Of a stretch of DNA of 64,000 nt, positions 14,903 through 23,420 are shown piece by piece (position 1 is the first letter of the stretch; each line of letters opens with the position of its first letter). Source of the stretch: Candidatus Cryosericum terrychapinii. GTDB lineage: Bacteria > Caldisericota > Caldisericia > Cryosericales > Cryosericaceae. The stretch spans positions 90,612 through 154,611 of the forward strand of contig NZ_QXIS01000033.1 in NCBI RefSeq assembly GCF_003570925.1. Direction: 5' to 3'. Position numbers and translations under genes: made by a program. The notes under the pieces are model-generated. The model worked only from the letters and a program-made list of their open reading frames with translations, was not told the DNA's origin and searched no databases.

Positions 14903-16447
14903 ATGAGTTCACAATCGACTGAATGGGCTTCCACAATGCATGCTAAAGAGACTGATAGCATACGATGCGCGATCTACACGCGGGTCAGTACTGCAGAACA
15001 GGCCAGCGACGGTGTGTCGTTGGAGATGCAGAGGAACCATGCGGAAGCGTTCGCTGTAGCCAAAGACTGGCCTGTATACCAGTGCTATGAAGACGCCGGC
15101 TGGTCCGGCGGCAAGATTGAGAGACCTGCGCTCAACCGAATGATGAAGGATGCCGAAGCGGGCAGATTCTCTGTCGTCCTCGTCTACAAGGTTGACAGGC
15201 TCTCAAGAGTAGTGCCTCACTTGTTCGCACTCTGTGACAGACTGGAGGCCCACAATGTGGGATTCGTCTCTGTCACACAACCCTTCGATACCACGACTGT
15301 AGCGGGGAAGATGATGTTTGGAATGCTGGCCGTTATCGCTGGATTTGAGCGGGGTCAGATCATCGAGCGAACGGTGGACGCTGAGGCGCGAATGAAGGAA
15401 CTGGGCACCTTGGTCTGCGGACCGGCTCCATTCGGCTTCAAGCACGAAGACAAGAAGCTACTGTATGACCCTGAGACTCTCCCGGTTGCGAAGGAGATCC
15501 TGCGCCGTTCGGGATCCGGTGAGCCTGAACGGAAGGTTGCACATAGCCTAGGGTTGACGCGCGACCAGGTACGCTCGGTGCTGCACAACTCACTGTTTGC
15601 CGGGAAGATTGCCTATGACAAGCGCGGCAAGAACGGTACGCGAGTTGGATACAACAAGTGGACCTACGTGGACTACGCTGGCATTGAACCGATTCTCGAA
15701 TTCGATGACTGGCTTCGTCTGCAGCAGGAACTTGCCCTTCGCTCTGATAGAAGTGAAGGGTCAACGCTGCCCCTCTTCGGTAGGATGATCTACTGCACGA
15801 AGTGCAAACATCTCCTGAGCGCTCACGGGAGCTCGAAGCGCAACAAGACCGAGTATGCGTGCCAGAGCGCTGGAAACGGGCAGAAGGCCTGTGGAGCTCA
15901 GTTGCTGGAACACAACCTACTTCCGGTGTTTGTCAGCAAGCTCAGCGAGGAGCTGTGCCACTTCGTGCCCAAGTTCGATGGTGCCGACCGGCTGGTCGAG
16001 ATCGATAGGAAGATCGCCAAGTACGACAGAGACATAACTCAGCTCGAGGGAAGACTTGCCATTCCAGAGGTTTCCGTTGAGAAGGTGAGGGAGCGCATTG
16101 CTGTGCTTAGGACGTTGAAGCATGAAGCACTGCAGGAACGGGCGGAAATCGGGAAGGAAAAGGCGCAGTTGGAAGAGGTGAAGAATGTGCTGGCGAATTT
16201 CGAGCCATTCTTTCTCAGCCTTGACCGTGCAAGCCAGCTGGAAGTGGTGCATCGATTTGCGAGACGCATCGATCTGGGAGTTACTAACATAGTTATCCAC
16301 TGGAGATTCTCGGAAAATGAGTGCAAGGTGCCTCGTCTGGAAGTCAGTCCCAGAGCGAGAAAAGCAGGTGTAAGGGGTCGAGTGGTGGAGATAGGGGGGC
16401 TCGAACCCCCGACCTCCTGCATGCCATGCAGGCGCTCTCCCAGCTGA
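14903..16447 (+). CDS. Large serine recombinase (integrase) of the element
   Basis: A 514-residue site-specific recombinase. The resolvase-type catalytic domain spans about 20-160: YTRVST with nucleophile Ser29, then D-R-L-S-R and the long helix after GKMMFGMLAVIAGFERGQI. A recombinase domain follows (about 185-290), then a zinc ribbon with CTKCKHLLSAHG and a second Cys pair (~295-335), and a coiled coil (~365-425), all as in large serine integrases. AAGGAGCG precedes the ATG. The last ~22 codons, from 16383 on, run through the tRNA-Ala gene on the opposite strand, so the C-terminus (VEIGGLEPPTSCMPC...) is encoded by the attachment site. It is the only recombinase seen and most likely drives integration at this tRNA. 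Confidence 0.92.
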   Translation: MSSQSTEWASTMHAKETDSIRCAIYTRVSTAEQASDGVSLEMQRNHAEAFAVAKDWPVYQCYEDAGWSGGKIERPALNRMMKDAEAGRFSVVLVYKVDRLSRVVPHLFALCDRLEAHNVGFVSVTQPFDTTTVAGKMMFGMLAVIAGFERGQIIERTVDAEARMKELGTLVCGPAPFGFKHEDKKLLYDPETLPVAKEILRRSGSGEPERKVAHSLGLTRDQVRSVLHNSLFAGKIAYDKRGKNGTRVGYNKWTYVDYAGIEPILEFDDWLRLQQELALRSDRSEGSTLPLFGRMIYCTKCKHLLSAHGSSKRNKTEYACQSAGNGQKACGAQLLEHNLLPVFVSKLSEELCHFVPKFDGADRLVEIDRKIAKYDRDITQLEGRLAIPEVSVEKVRERIAVLRTLKHEALQERAEIGKEKAQLEEVKNVLANFEPFFLSLDRASQLEVVHRFARRIDLGVTNIVIHWRFSENECKVPRLEVSPRARKAGVRGRVVEIGGLEPPTSCMPCRRSPS

Positions 16448-16458
16448 GCTATATCCCC
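16383..16458 (-). tRNA. tRNA-Ala (GGC), attachment site of the element
   Basis: Acceptor GGGGATA / TATCTCC (one G-T pair), D-arm AGCTCAGCTGGGAGAGC, anticodon stem-loop CCTGC-ATGGCAT-GCAGG giving anticodon GGC, and T-arm with GGTTCGA-type loop (GGGGGTTCGAGCCCCC). CCA is encoded. Its 3' end faces the accessory block and overlaps the recombinase gene's 3' end, the usual geometry of an integrated element. Confidence 0.95.
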
Positions 16459-16587
16459 ACGTCTTGGAAACGAACAGTCAAAGTATATCGGGAAGGTCCG
16501 GAGTGTCAACCGCAGAAATTGCCATTCGCGTTGCTGGCTGGTCGTGCTACCATGAGTCTGTAACCGAAGACGACTGAGAGGTGAGAC

Positions 16588-17049
16588 ATGCGGGCAGTGG
16601 TGCAACGAGTGAGCAGTGCGTCGGTCACCGTGGACGGCAAAGACGTTGGGCATATTGGAGCAGGGTTGCTCGTGCTGCTGGGTGTGGCTCCCGACGATGG
16701 CCCTGACGACACGGCATTCATGGTGCGCAAGTTAAGTGGCCTGCGAATCTTCGCAGACGCAGACGGTCTGATGAACCGCTCGGTGTCAGACATCAAGGGA
16801 TCCTTTCTCGTCGTCAGCCAGTTCACGCTCTATGGAGACGCGACTCGTGGGAACAGGCCCAGCTTCACGGGTGCTGCTCCGGGAGCGTATGCAGATGAGG
16901 TCTATCAGGACGTATGCAAAGGACTGCGGAACCAGGGATTCGACGTGCAAAACGGAGTCTTCGGGGCGCACATGGAGGTCAGGCTGGTGAACGACGGTCC
17001 GGTCACCATCATCATCGAGACGGACAGCCGCAAGAAGCGAGTGGAGTAA
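16588..17049 (+). CDS. dtd: D-aminoacyl-tRNA deacylase
   Basis: A 153-residue protein, the usual length for DTD. It hydrolyses D-amino acids (and Gly from tRNA-Ala) mischarged on tRNAs, as a homodimer in the cytoplasm. The family hallmarks are the near-N-terminal M-R-A-V-V-Q-R-V, the SQFTLYGD motif at about residues 75-82 and the Gly-cisPro-type NDGPVT motif near residue 135, all present. A GAGAGGTGAG ribosome site precedes the ATG. It is a monocistronic gene directly after the tRNA-Ala and marks the first core chromosomal gene to the right of the accessory block. Confidence 0.95.
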   Translation: MRAVVQRVSSASVTVDGKDVGHIGAGLLVLLGVAPDDGPDDTAFMVRKLSGLRIFADADGLMNRSVSDIKGSFLVVSQFTLYGDATRGNRPSFTGAAPGAYADEVYQDVCKGLRNQGFDVQNGVFGAHMEVRLVNDGPVTIIIETDSRKKRVE

Positions 17050-17070
17050 CGCGGACAGCTTCGTAAACGA

Positions 17071-17097
17071 GAAGCCGGGGGCAATCGCCCCGGCTTC
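17071..17097. terminator. Bidirectional hairpin between convergent genes
   Basis: Stem GAAGCCGGGG (17071-17080) / CCCCGGCTTC (17088-17097), 7-nt loop, between dtd and the convergent aminotransferase gene. No long T run on either side. Confidence 0.6.
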
Positions 17098-17124
17098 AAT
17101 CAATGTTGGTACAGACCTGACGAA

Positions 17125-18441
17125 CTAGCGCGACGCGTTGGCGCGAGCGACAGCCGTCTCCATGACCGCGAAGGCTTCTTCCAGCTGCTCGTCGGTGATC
17201 TCAAGCGAGACGAGCATGCGAATGCAGTTGCCATAGATGCCTGAGCCAGCGACAAGAACGCCGTTGTGCAGGCTTTCCTTGATGATCTGGCCGTTCAACT
17301 GAGTCGCGGGTTCCCGCGTCGTGCGGTCCTTGACGAACTCAAGGGCCTGCATGGCGCCCATGCCACGGACATCGCCAATGATCTCGTACTTCTCCTTCCA
17401 GGCATCCCAGTGACTGCGAATGAGCTTGCCAAGGGCAACAGCGCGGTCGAGCAGATGCTCGTCCTCGATGATGTCGATGACTTCGCTGGCCGCACGGCAT
17501 GCAACAGGATTGCCGACGTACGTGCCACCGATGCTGCTGCCTGGCAGCTTGTCCATGATGTCTTTCCGGGCGATGACTGCTGACAGCGGCATACCGGCTG
17601 CCAGGGATTTGGCTGAGCAGATGATGTCCGGGACAACGTTCCAGTTCTCGATGGAGAAGAACTTGCCGGTACGGCCCACACCGGCCTGGATTTCATCGAC
17701 GACGAGAAGGATGCCGTACTTCTCGGAGACCTCGCGCAGCATCTCGAGGAAACCATCAGTCGGGACGCGGAATCCACCCTCACCCTGAACGGGTTCGACG
17801 ACGAAGCATGCGACCGTCGAAGGGTCAACGTAGGTCATCAGCAGCTTTTCCCACTCGTCAATCCTGATGGACGGATGATAGGGGGTGACGAATGGCATGC
17901 GATAGACGTCCGGCGCGAAGGGGCCAAACCCATCCTTGTAGGGCTTCGCCTTATGCGTCATGGTCATCGTGAGGAGCGTGCGTCCGTGGAATGCACGGTC
18001 GAACACGACGACGCCGGTCCGGCCGGTGACATGGCGGGAAATCTTGACGGCGTTCTCGATGGCCTCGGCGCCATTGTTGAACAGAGCTACCGACTTCTCG
18101 AAGTCGCCAGGAGCGAGTCTGGCAAGCTTCTCGCAAACGGTGAGGTACGGCTCGTATGGGACTGACGTGAAGTCCGTGTGCAGGAAGTGATCCGCCTGAT
18201 CCTTGATGGCCGCGATAACACGAGGATGCGAGTGGCCCACCGCCATGCAGCCCCAGCCGCCGGTAAGGTCGATAAAGGTGTTGCCGTCGACGTCGGTTAC
18301 CAGTGCTCCATGTCCTTCAGCGATCCAGGCGGGCGACAGAGCGTCGCACATTGGTGCCGCAACGACCCTGGCCTCCCTCTTGGCAAGCTCGATGGATTTC
18401 GGTCCAGGGATTGCCGTCTTGAGTGATATGAACGTTCCCAT
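17125..18441 (-). CDS. Class III (omega-type) aminotransferase, 4-aminobutyrate-like
   Basis: A 438-residue PLP enzyme. The start at 18441 (MGTFISLKTAIPGPKSIELA) has GGGAGG 6 nt upstream; the open frame extends further but without a ribosome site. Hallmarks of class III aminotransferases: VDGNTFIDLTGGWGCMAVGH (~51-70), NNGAEAIENAVK (~122-133), F-H-G-R-T-L, VVDEIQAGVGRTGKFF with the PLP-ring Asp249, and the Schiff-base Lys278 in SAKSLAAGMPLSAVI. The pattern is closest to 4-aminobutyrate/acetylornithine-type enzymes using 2-oxoglutarate or pyruvate as acceptor; exact amine donor cannot be fixed. It is monocistronic and divergent from the glycerophosphodiesterase gene. Confidence 0.85.
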   Translation of the reverse strand: MGTFISLKTAIPGPKSIELAKREARVVAAPMCDALSPAWIAEGHGALVTDVDGNTFIDLTGGWGCMAVGHSHPRVIAAIKDQADHFLHTDFTSVPYEPYLTVCEKLARLAPGDFEKSVALFNNGAEAIENAVKISRHVTGRTGVVVFDRAFHGRTLLTMTMTHKAKPYKDGFGPFAPDVYRMPFVTPYHPSIRIDEWEKLLMTYVDPSTVACFVVEPVQGEGGFRVPTDGFLEMLREVSEKYGILLVVDEIQAGVGRTGKFFSIENWNVVPDIICSAKSLAAGMPLSAVIARKDIMDKLPGSSIGGTYVGNPVACRAASEVIDIIEDEHLLDRAVALGKLIRSHWDAWKEKYEIIGDVRGMGAMQALEFVKDRTTREPATQLNGQIIKESLHNGVLVAGSGIYGNCIRMLVSLEITDEQLEEAFAVMETAVARANASR

Positions 18442-18723
18442 GAGAACCTCCCTTTCCTCCTCGACGAAAACGGCTTCATGCTTCGCGTTCTCGGGTACTC
18501 TCAGGATATGGAGGCGGCGACCCTTGTCAACGAAGTCCGTACCGATGTCCGGTCTTGGACCCATTTCTGAGCTTTTCGGTCCTCTCCTTTCCGTGTGCGG
18601 GCGTTGTCTGGCCCTCGGAGAGACATATTGTCTGTCTCCTGTTTCGGACTATCATTGGGTAGTCTCCGGCGCGCATTAGATGCCGGTCGAGCTGCTCTAG
18701 ATCATGAATGAGGAGGCCTGACT

Positions 18724-19464
18724 ATGCTCATACTGGGACACAGGGGGGAGCCTCGACTGGCTCCCGAGAATACGGTGGCTTCGTTCGCGCTTGTACGCAA
18801 CGATCTGGACCACGGTGTCGACGGTGCCGAATGCGATGTTCAGATGACGAAGGACGGAGAACTGGTTGTCATCCACGACGAGAAGGTCGACAGGACCACG
18901 GACGGCCATGGCTGGGTGAAGGATTTCACACTGCAGGAGATCCGTAAACTCGATGCTGGCGTTCGGTTTCCCGGACCCTTGCACCACGAGCCGATTCCTA
19001 CAATGCGGGAAGTCTTCGAGGTCTTCGACGGGACACGGGCGACGCTCAACGTCGAGCTCAAGAATTCGGAGATCGCGTACGCGGGGATGGAGGAACGACT
19101 GCTGGAACTGGCAAGCAGGTACTCGTTGAATGTCGTCTACTCTTCATTCAATGTCCAGAGCATGGGAGTCATCCGGAAGCTGGACGCCAAAGCACGGACT
19201 GGGCTGCTGTATGCACCGTGGCTGATCAAGGCTCCAGACGTGGTCGCAGCTGCTCGTGAGCAAGGCGCCAACGCAATCCATCCGTACGTTCTCAACACCC
19301 TCGACGGGCTTATTCGTGAAGTACACGAGGCTGGTCTGGCAATTGCGCCATGGACCGTCGACCTGAGCGTGCTCGTGCGTCATTTTGTGGCCTCGGGGGT
19401 CGAGACCGTCATCAGCAATGACCCGCGCATGGCGGCGGAGGCTGTTGCCGGAGAGAGGGGATGA
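18724..19464 (+). CDS. Glycerophosphodiester phosphodiesterase
   Basis: A 246-residue cytoplasmic GDPD-family enzyme hydrolysing glycerophosphodiesters to sn-glycerol-3-phosphate and an alcohol. The signature starts at residue 5: [13 protein letters not shown], with the catalytic His, followed by [11 protein letters not shown] and [11 protein letters not shown] that carry metal-binding Glu/Asp and the second catalytic His. No signal peptide. GGAGG lies 8 nt before the ATG. The stop overlaps the start of the following amidohydrolase gene (ATGATG/TGA), so translation is coupled. Confidence 0.92.
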   Translation: MLILGHRGEPRLAPENTVASFALVRNDLDHGVDGAECDVQMTKDGELVVIHDEKVDRTTDGHGWVKDFTLQEIRKLDAGVRFPGPLHHEPIPTMREVFEVFDGTRATLNVELKNSEIAYAGMEERLLELASRYSLNVVYSSFNVQSMGVIRKLDAKARTGLLYAPWLIKAPDVVAAAREQGANAIHPYVLNTLDGLIREVHEAGLAIAPWTVDLSVLVRHFVASGVETVISNDPRMAAEAVAGERG

Positions 19465-20738
19465 TGCTTGATCTGATTGTTCGTAACGCGAGGCTCCGTG
19501 TGAGTGGGCCGCTGATCGACATTGGCGTCCGGGACGGTCTGTTTGTGGGCGTTCAGCCCAGGCTGCCTGCGGAGGCGTCAGAAACCATCGATGCGGCCGG
19601 ATGTTTCGTGACACCTCCGTTTGTCGAGTCGCACGTCCACCTCGATACGACGCTCACGGCGGGCGAACCCAGATGGAACGAGAGCGGAACGCTGTTCGAG
19701 GGGATCGAATGCTGGTCCGAACGGAAGGCGCTGCTCACCGAAGAGGATGTCGTGCGTCGTGCCACAAAGGCGATCGAGTGGCAGGTTTCGCATGGTATCC
19801 TGCACATCCGGTCGCATGTAGATATCTGTGATCCGAAGTTGACTGCGCTCCGGGCGCTGATCGAAGTCAGGCGCGTCATGGCGCCATTCGTCGACATTCA
19901 GCTGGTGGCGTTCCCGCAGGACGGTATTCTGGGGTTCGAGGGCGGGGCAGTGCTGCTTGAAGAGGCCCTGCGTCTTGGTGCGGATGCTGTTGGAGGGATC
20001 CCTCACTATGAACTGACACGTGAGGACGGTGTCGAGTCTCTGAAGATCATCTTTGCGCTGGCTGAGAAGTATGGGAAGCTGATCGACGTGCACTGCGACG
20101 AGATCGACGATGAACAATCTCGCTTTGTCGAGGTCATGTCGGCTCTGGCTCTGCGTACGGGGATGCGCGACCGGGTTACCGCAAGCCACACAACGGCCAT
20201 GCACAGCTACAATGGGGCGTATGCATCGAAACTCCTGAGATTCTGCGCAAAGAGCGGCATCAACTTCGTCGCGAATCCCCTGGTGAACATCCACTTGCAG
20301 GGACGGTTCGACACGTATCCCAAGCGGCGTGGTCTGACGCGGGTCAAGGAGATGGCGGCCATGGGCATCAATGTCAGCCTTGGTCATGACGACATTCTTG
20401 ACCCCTGGTATCCAATGGGGACCGGGAGCATGCTGGACGTGGCACATATGGCCGTGCATGTCGCCCAGATGACGGGACGGGAGGAAATGCGTTCCGTTTT
20501 TCACATGGTAACGGATGCCGGAGCTCGTACGCTGCACGTTCAGGATTCCTACGGCATTGAGGCGGGCAAGCCGGCTGACCTGGTTATTCTGGATGCTCTC
20601 GACGAGCTGGATGCCTTGCGACGACAATCCGTCGCCCGAGTTGTACTGAGCAAGGGAAAAGTCGTCGCACGAACGACGCCGGCCGAAACCACCGTTTTCC
20701 TGCAGGGCACTTCACATCCGATCGACTACCTGCGATAG
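19461..20738 (+). CDS. Cytosine deaminase-like amidohydrolase
   Basis: A 425-residue member of the CodA branch of the amidohydrolase superfamily. Metal-ligand motifs appear in order: [12 protein letters not shown] near residue 54, H-I-R-S-H-V-D-I, the [10 protein letters not shown] segment (~211-220), S-H-T-T-A-M-H and [10 protein letters not shown] (~313-322), the last being typical of cytosine/isocytosine deaminases. Substrate could be cytosine, creatinine or another N-heterocycle; deamination would give ammonia and the oxo product. It is translationally coupled to the upstream glycerophosphodiesterase, an unexpected pairing, and the nearby 8-oxoguanine deaminase and nucleoside phosphorylase genes suit a nucleobase-salvage role. 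Confidence 0.82.
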   Translation: MMLDLIVRNARLRVSGPLIDIGVRDGLFVGVQPRLPAEASETIDAAGCFVTPPFVESHVHLDTTLTAGEPRWNESGTLFEGIECWSERKALLTEEDVVRRATKAIEWQVSHGILHIRSHVDICDPKLTALRALIEVRRVMAPFVDIQLVAFPQDGILGFEGGAVLLEEALRLGADAVGGIPHYELTREDGVESLKIIFALAEKYGKLIDVHCDEIDDEQSRFVEVMSALALRTGMRDRVTASHTTAMHSYNGAYASKLLRFCAKSGINFVANPLVNIHLQGRFDTYPKRRGLTRVKEMAAMGINVSLGHDDILDPWYPMGTGSMLDVAHMAVHVAQMTGREEMRSVFHMVTDAGARTLHVQDSYGIEAGKPADLVILDALDELDALRRQSVARVVLSKGKVVARTTPAETTVFLQGTSHPIDYLR

Positions 20739-20774
20739 CGAGAACAGTAGACTGGATTCCAGGTTGTGCGACCA

Positions 20775-20804
20775 GACAGCTGGCTCACCCAAGAGCCGGC
20801 TGTC
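20775..20804. terminator. Hairpin between convergent genes
   Basis: Stem GACAGCTGGCT (20775-20785) / AGCCGGCTGTC (20794-20804) with one G-T pair and an 8-nt loop; lies between the amidohydrolase and the convergent isochorismatase-family gene. Confidence 0.55.
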
Positions 20805-20827
20805 AGCATTCCGAGGCAGCGAGGGCG

Positions 20828-21406
20828 CTAGAGGCCCAGTGATAGCTCGAACTGCGAGACAGTCATGATCTCCACTCCCATGGCAGCCAAGTCTCTGAGG
20901 TTGGACAGCTGGATCTCGTCCGTCTGGGACGCAGTGGCATCTGAGAGTACGGTCGTTGCATAGTCCAGCGAGAGAGCGTCGTTTGCTGTCGCACGTATGC
21001 AGTTGGGAGTCTGCACGCCGGTAAGGATTAATCTATGGGTGCCGAGCCGGCGCAGGAGCGCGTCAAGGTCGGTCGCGAAAAATGCCGACCATCGGGTCTT
21101 GACGACAGTGAAATCCCCGGAGGTGGGCGCAAGCTGAGGCAATTCTTCTGCTCCGGGAGTTCCGGCAACCAGAAACCCTCCCGTCTCCGCGAAGAGCGCT
21201 CGCCGACTCTGGTCGACGTCTATGCCCGTGGCCCGATGCCGGCGCGTTGCATGGATAATCGACGCATTGGCGGACCGAGCAGCTTTCAGTGCTCTCTGGA
21301 GATTCGGTACCATAGCGGGGCCGCCTGCAACAAACAGCGGCGATGCCGGAGACAGAAAGTCCTGCTGCATATCGATGACAAGTACTGCAACATCAGTAAT
21401 GTTCAC
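20828..21406 (-). CDS. Isochorismatase-family cysteine hydrolase
   Basis: A 192-residue protein starting at a GTG (21406) placed 3 nt after GAGGAGG; a longer ATG frame would put the ribosome site inside the coding region. The catalytic triad of the family is visible: Asp in LVIDMQQDF (~11-15), Lys in VVKTRWSAF (~105) and Cys in GVQTPNCIRAT (~142), next to the cis-peptide-type V-Q-T. Enzymes with this fold hydrolyse nicotinamide, N-carbamoylsarcosine, ureidoacrylate or isochorismate. Substrate cannot be set from sequence; with deaminases around it, an amidase acting in N-heterocycle degradation would fit. Confidence 0.82.
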   Translation of the reverse strand: MNITDVAVLVIDMQQDFLSPASPLFVAGGPAMVPNLQRALKAARSANASIIHATRRHRATGIDVDQSRRALFAETGGFLVAGTPGAEELPQLAPTSGDFTVVKTRWSAFFATDLDALLRRLGTHRLILTGVQTPNCIRATANDALSLDYATTVLSDATASQTDEIQLSNLRDLAAMGVEIMTVSQFELSLGL

Positions 21407-21486
21407 TGGTTCCTCCTCGGCAGGCCACAACTATGTGGCCAGTATATGCGTTTTGGCTCGCCACTCCACGTGAACATTATGCATCC

Positions 21487-21514
21487 TTGCAGTTTTTCGT
21501 TGCATAACTATAAT
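21487..21514 (+). promoter_or_regulatory. Promoter upstream of the amidohydrolase remnant
   Basis: TTGCAG (21487-21492), 16-nt spacer, TATAAT (21509-21514). It reads into the shortened gene at 21574, which also retains an AAAGGAG ribosome site, so the remnant may still be expressed. Confidence 0.6.
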
Positions 21515-21573
21515 TCGCTTACCGAAGAAAAGACCGAAGGAGGTGCAGCTTTGCCCTTCAGGAAAGGAGCCGT

Positions 21574-21879
21574 ATGATTCTTGTTCAGGGAGGTACGATC
21601 CTCACTGTCACGGACGGCGTCACCGAGGGCCATTCCAACTACCCAGCCAAGTACCCGCGGATCTCACTGGGCCTTCTTGTTGGTCGCGGCATCTCTCCTG
21701 AGCAGGCTCTTGGGTCCGTCACAAGCGTTCCAGCCGGGACCCTTGGGCTCGACGGGTATGGCGAGATACGTTCTGGGTCTGTCGCTGACCTGGCGTTGTT
21801 CAAAGCGCAGCCATGGGAGCCCGAAGGAGTGACCGAACGCACGTTCGTCGGTGGAAACGAGGTGTACGCTCGCTCGTAA
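21574..21879 (+). pseudogene. Amidohydrolase with internal deletion
   Basis: A 101-residue frame that joins the N-terminal strand of an amidohydrolase (MILVQGGTILTVTDG) directly to the C-terminal end of one (ISLGLLVGRGISPEQALGSV, then GTLGLDGYGEIRSGSVADLA). The entire TIM-barrel with its metal-binding His and Asp residues, normally 250-300 residues, is missing, so it cannot be catalytic. The C-terminal part resembles the G-x-I-x-x-G-x-x-A-D-L-x-x-x-D/K segment of metal-dependent hydrolases such as GlcNAc-6-phosphate deacetylases. The join is in frame, and promoter, ribosome site and downstream terminator are intact. Either a recent deletion or an assembly collapse. Confidence 0.7.
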
Positions 21880-21889
21880 GCCGGTAAGA

Positions 21890-21915
21890 GCAAGGGCCCC
21901 GGAAGGGGCCCTTGC
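21890..21915 (+). terminator. Strong intrinsic terminator
   Basis: Stem GCAAGGGCCCC (21890-21900) / GGGGCCCTTGC (21905-21915) with loop GGAA, then TTCTCTC. It separates the amidohydrolase remnant from the convergent PlsY-like gene and may serve both. Confidence 0.75.
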
Positions 21916-21940
21916 TTCTCTCGAGGACTTGCCGCCGACG

Positions 21941-22618
21941 CTAGGGCGTTGGCGGCAGATTGTTGTCTCGATAGTGGTCCATGAAGCGGTCGCGCATGCC
22001 ATTGGCATAGTTGCGGAGCCGTTGCCGTTGCGCCCGGACGTGGAACTGATTGCCCTTGATGAGGACTGAGGCTGCAAGGGCGACGACGATGACGTAGTCA
22101 GGATACCACGGCTTGTGGAGGACAATCCAGATGGCGGCAGGGACAGCCCCAATTGCTGAGATGAACGGAGAGAAGTGCACCTTGGCTTTAATACGGGGAA
22201 CGAGCTTCCAGATGACACCGGCGATAGCCGCAAACGGAAGTGCCCACAGGATCGCCACCGGGTATCCCTGCAGCAGAATCCCCAGGGTTGTCGCGACACC
22301 GCCTCCACCTCTGAACTGGAAGAAGACTGGCCAGTTGTGCCCGACGATGACGGCCGTGAACGAGACAATCGGGACCCACGAGGGGATTGACATGGAATGT
22401 AGGACGAGGCTGAGCACATAGCCCTTCATGACATCAAGCAGCCCAACAGTGAGGCCATAACCCCAACCATACTGGCGGACACTCCCCGAAACGCCAGGGT
22501 TGTCCTTCAGTCGAATATCCTCGTGTTTGACCAGGAAGCTGAGGACAAGGCCCCAGCAAATAGAACCCCACAGGTACGATGTCAAGACCAATGCCCCGTA
22601 CTTGAGCCAGATGTTCAT
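21941..22618 (-). CDS. PlsY-family glycerol-3-phosphate acyltransferase, divergent
   Basis: A 225-residue integral membrane protein with about six helices, starting MNIWLKYGALVLTSYLWGSI, ribosome site AGGAGG 6 nt upstream. PlsY transfers an acyl group from acyl-phosphate to glycerol-3-phosphate in the membrane. Family motifs are present but altered: D-I-R is followed by LKDNPGVSGSVRQYGWGYG instead of the usual G-S-G-N-x-G-A/T-T-N, and the glycine-rich loop is QFRGGGGVATTLG with Gly where Lys is normal. The C-terminus has an extra basic cytoplasmic tail. It may be a second, specialised PlsY or a related transferase rather than the housekeeping enzyme. Confidence 0.75.
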   Translation of the reverse strand: MNIWLKYGALVLTSYLWGSICWGLVLSFLVKHEDIRLKDNPGVSGSVRQYGWGYGLTVGLLDVMKGYVLSLVLHSMSIPSWVPIVSFTAVIVGHNWPVFFQFRGGGGVATTLGILLQGYPVAILWALPFAAIAGVIWKLVPRIKAKVHFSPFISAIGAVPAAIWIVLHKPWYPDYVIVVALAASVLIKGNQFHVRAQRQRLRNYANGMRDRFMDHYRDNNLPPTP

Positions 22619-22707
22619 CAGGATCCTCCTGACCGTTACTCGATGTCTGAATACATTACCAGCGATTCGCTCCCACTCGCAGCCTCAGTTTATATCAATG
22701 TTCCGGC

Positions 22708-22735
22708 TTGTAAAGCAGGCTCTTGCCGGTATACT
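22708..22735 (+). promoter_or_regulatory. Putative promoter of mntP
   Basis: TTGTAA (22708-22713), 16-nt spacer, TATACT (22730-22735), giving a leader of about 80 nt before the mntP start. I do not see the conserved core of a Mn2+ (yybP-ykoY) riboswitch in that leader. Confidence 0.5.
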
Positions 22736-22822
22736 TTTCTGCACGCTGCGCTGCGCTCGCCCAGCGATGACCATCGTTGTTTCTGGTGTTGCCTGTGATG
22801 CCACAGTTGTCGTGGAGGTCGT

Positions 22823-23386
22823 ATGGGCTTCTGGACAGTTTTCGTTATTGCGGTGGGGCTTTCGATGGACGCGTTCGCCGTGTCTGTGGCGAACGGGTGC
22901 CGGATAAAGCGAGTGACTCTGCGCGATGCGTTGTGGTCAGGCTGGTGGTTTGGTGGGTTTCAGATGCTCATGCCCGTGCTGGGCTGGCTCGGGGGCCTCG
23001 TGCTCAGAGACCTTATCCAGAGCTTCGGCCATTGGGTTGCATTTGGTCTTCTCGTGTTCGTCGGCGGCAAGATGCTTGTCGAAGCCGTGCGTGGTGGAAA
23101 ACATGAGGGCGAGGGCGAGGCAGAGAGGCGCAGCACGCGCGACATGCTGGTCCTTGCCATCGCTACAAGTATCGACGCTTTGGCGGTTGGTCTGAGTTTG
23201 TCGATACTGCGAGTATCGATCTGGTGGCCTGCCTTGCTTATTGGGTTGGTGACATTCGCGTTCTCGCTGGCAGGCACTCTCCTGGGTTGCACCGTCGGAA
23301 AGCTGGTCAAGGGCAAGGCTGAGATTGTGGGTGGCCTTGTCCTTATTGGTATTGGGATCAGGATATTACTGCAGGGGTTGCACTAG
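22823..23386 (+). CDS. mntP: Manganese efflux pump MntP
   Basis: A 187-residue membrane protein with six helices in two repeats, the standard MntP size. It exports Mn2+ across the cytoplasmic membrane. Each half has the family's Asp-containing helix motif: G-L-S-M-D-A-F-A-V-S (~12-21) and A-T-S-I-D-A-L-A-V-G (~119-128), with the acidic residues thought to bind the ion. The central cytoplasmic loop is charged (GGKHEGEGEAERRSTRD). GGAGG is 5 nt before the ATG. The downstream nucleoside phosphorylase gene begins 34 nt after the stop and could be co-transcribed. Confidence 0.92.
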   Translation: MGFWTVFVIAVGLSMDAFAVSVANGCRIKRVTLRDALWSGWWFGGFQMLMPVLGWLGGLVLRDLIQSFGHWVAFGLLVFVGGKMLVEAVRGGKHEGEGEAERRSTRDMLVLAIATSIDALAVGLSLSILRVSIWWPALLIGLVTFAFSLAGTLLGCTVGKLVKGKAEIVGGLVLIGIGIRILLQGLH

Positions 23387-23420
23387 AACGGATCGCTGCG
23401 CAAAGAAAGGAGACTTACAT

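Noticed and set aside
22736-22822. Mn2+ riboswitch (yybP-ykoY) before mntP
   Set aside because: The conserved core sequence of that riboswitch is not visible in the leader.
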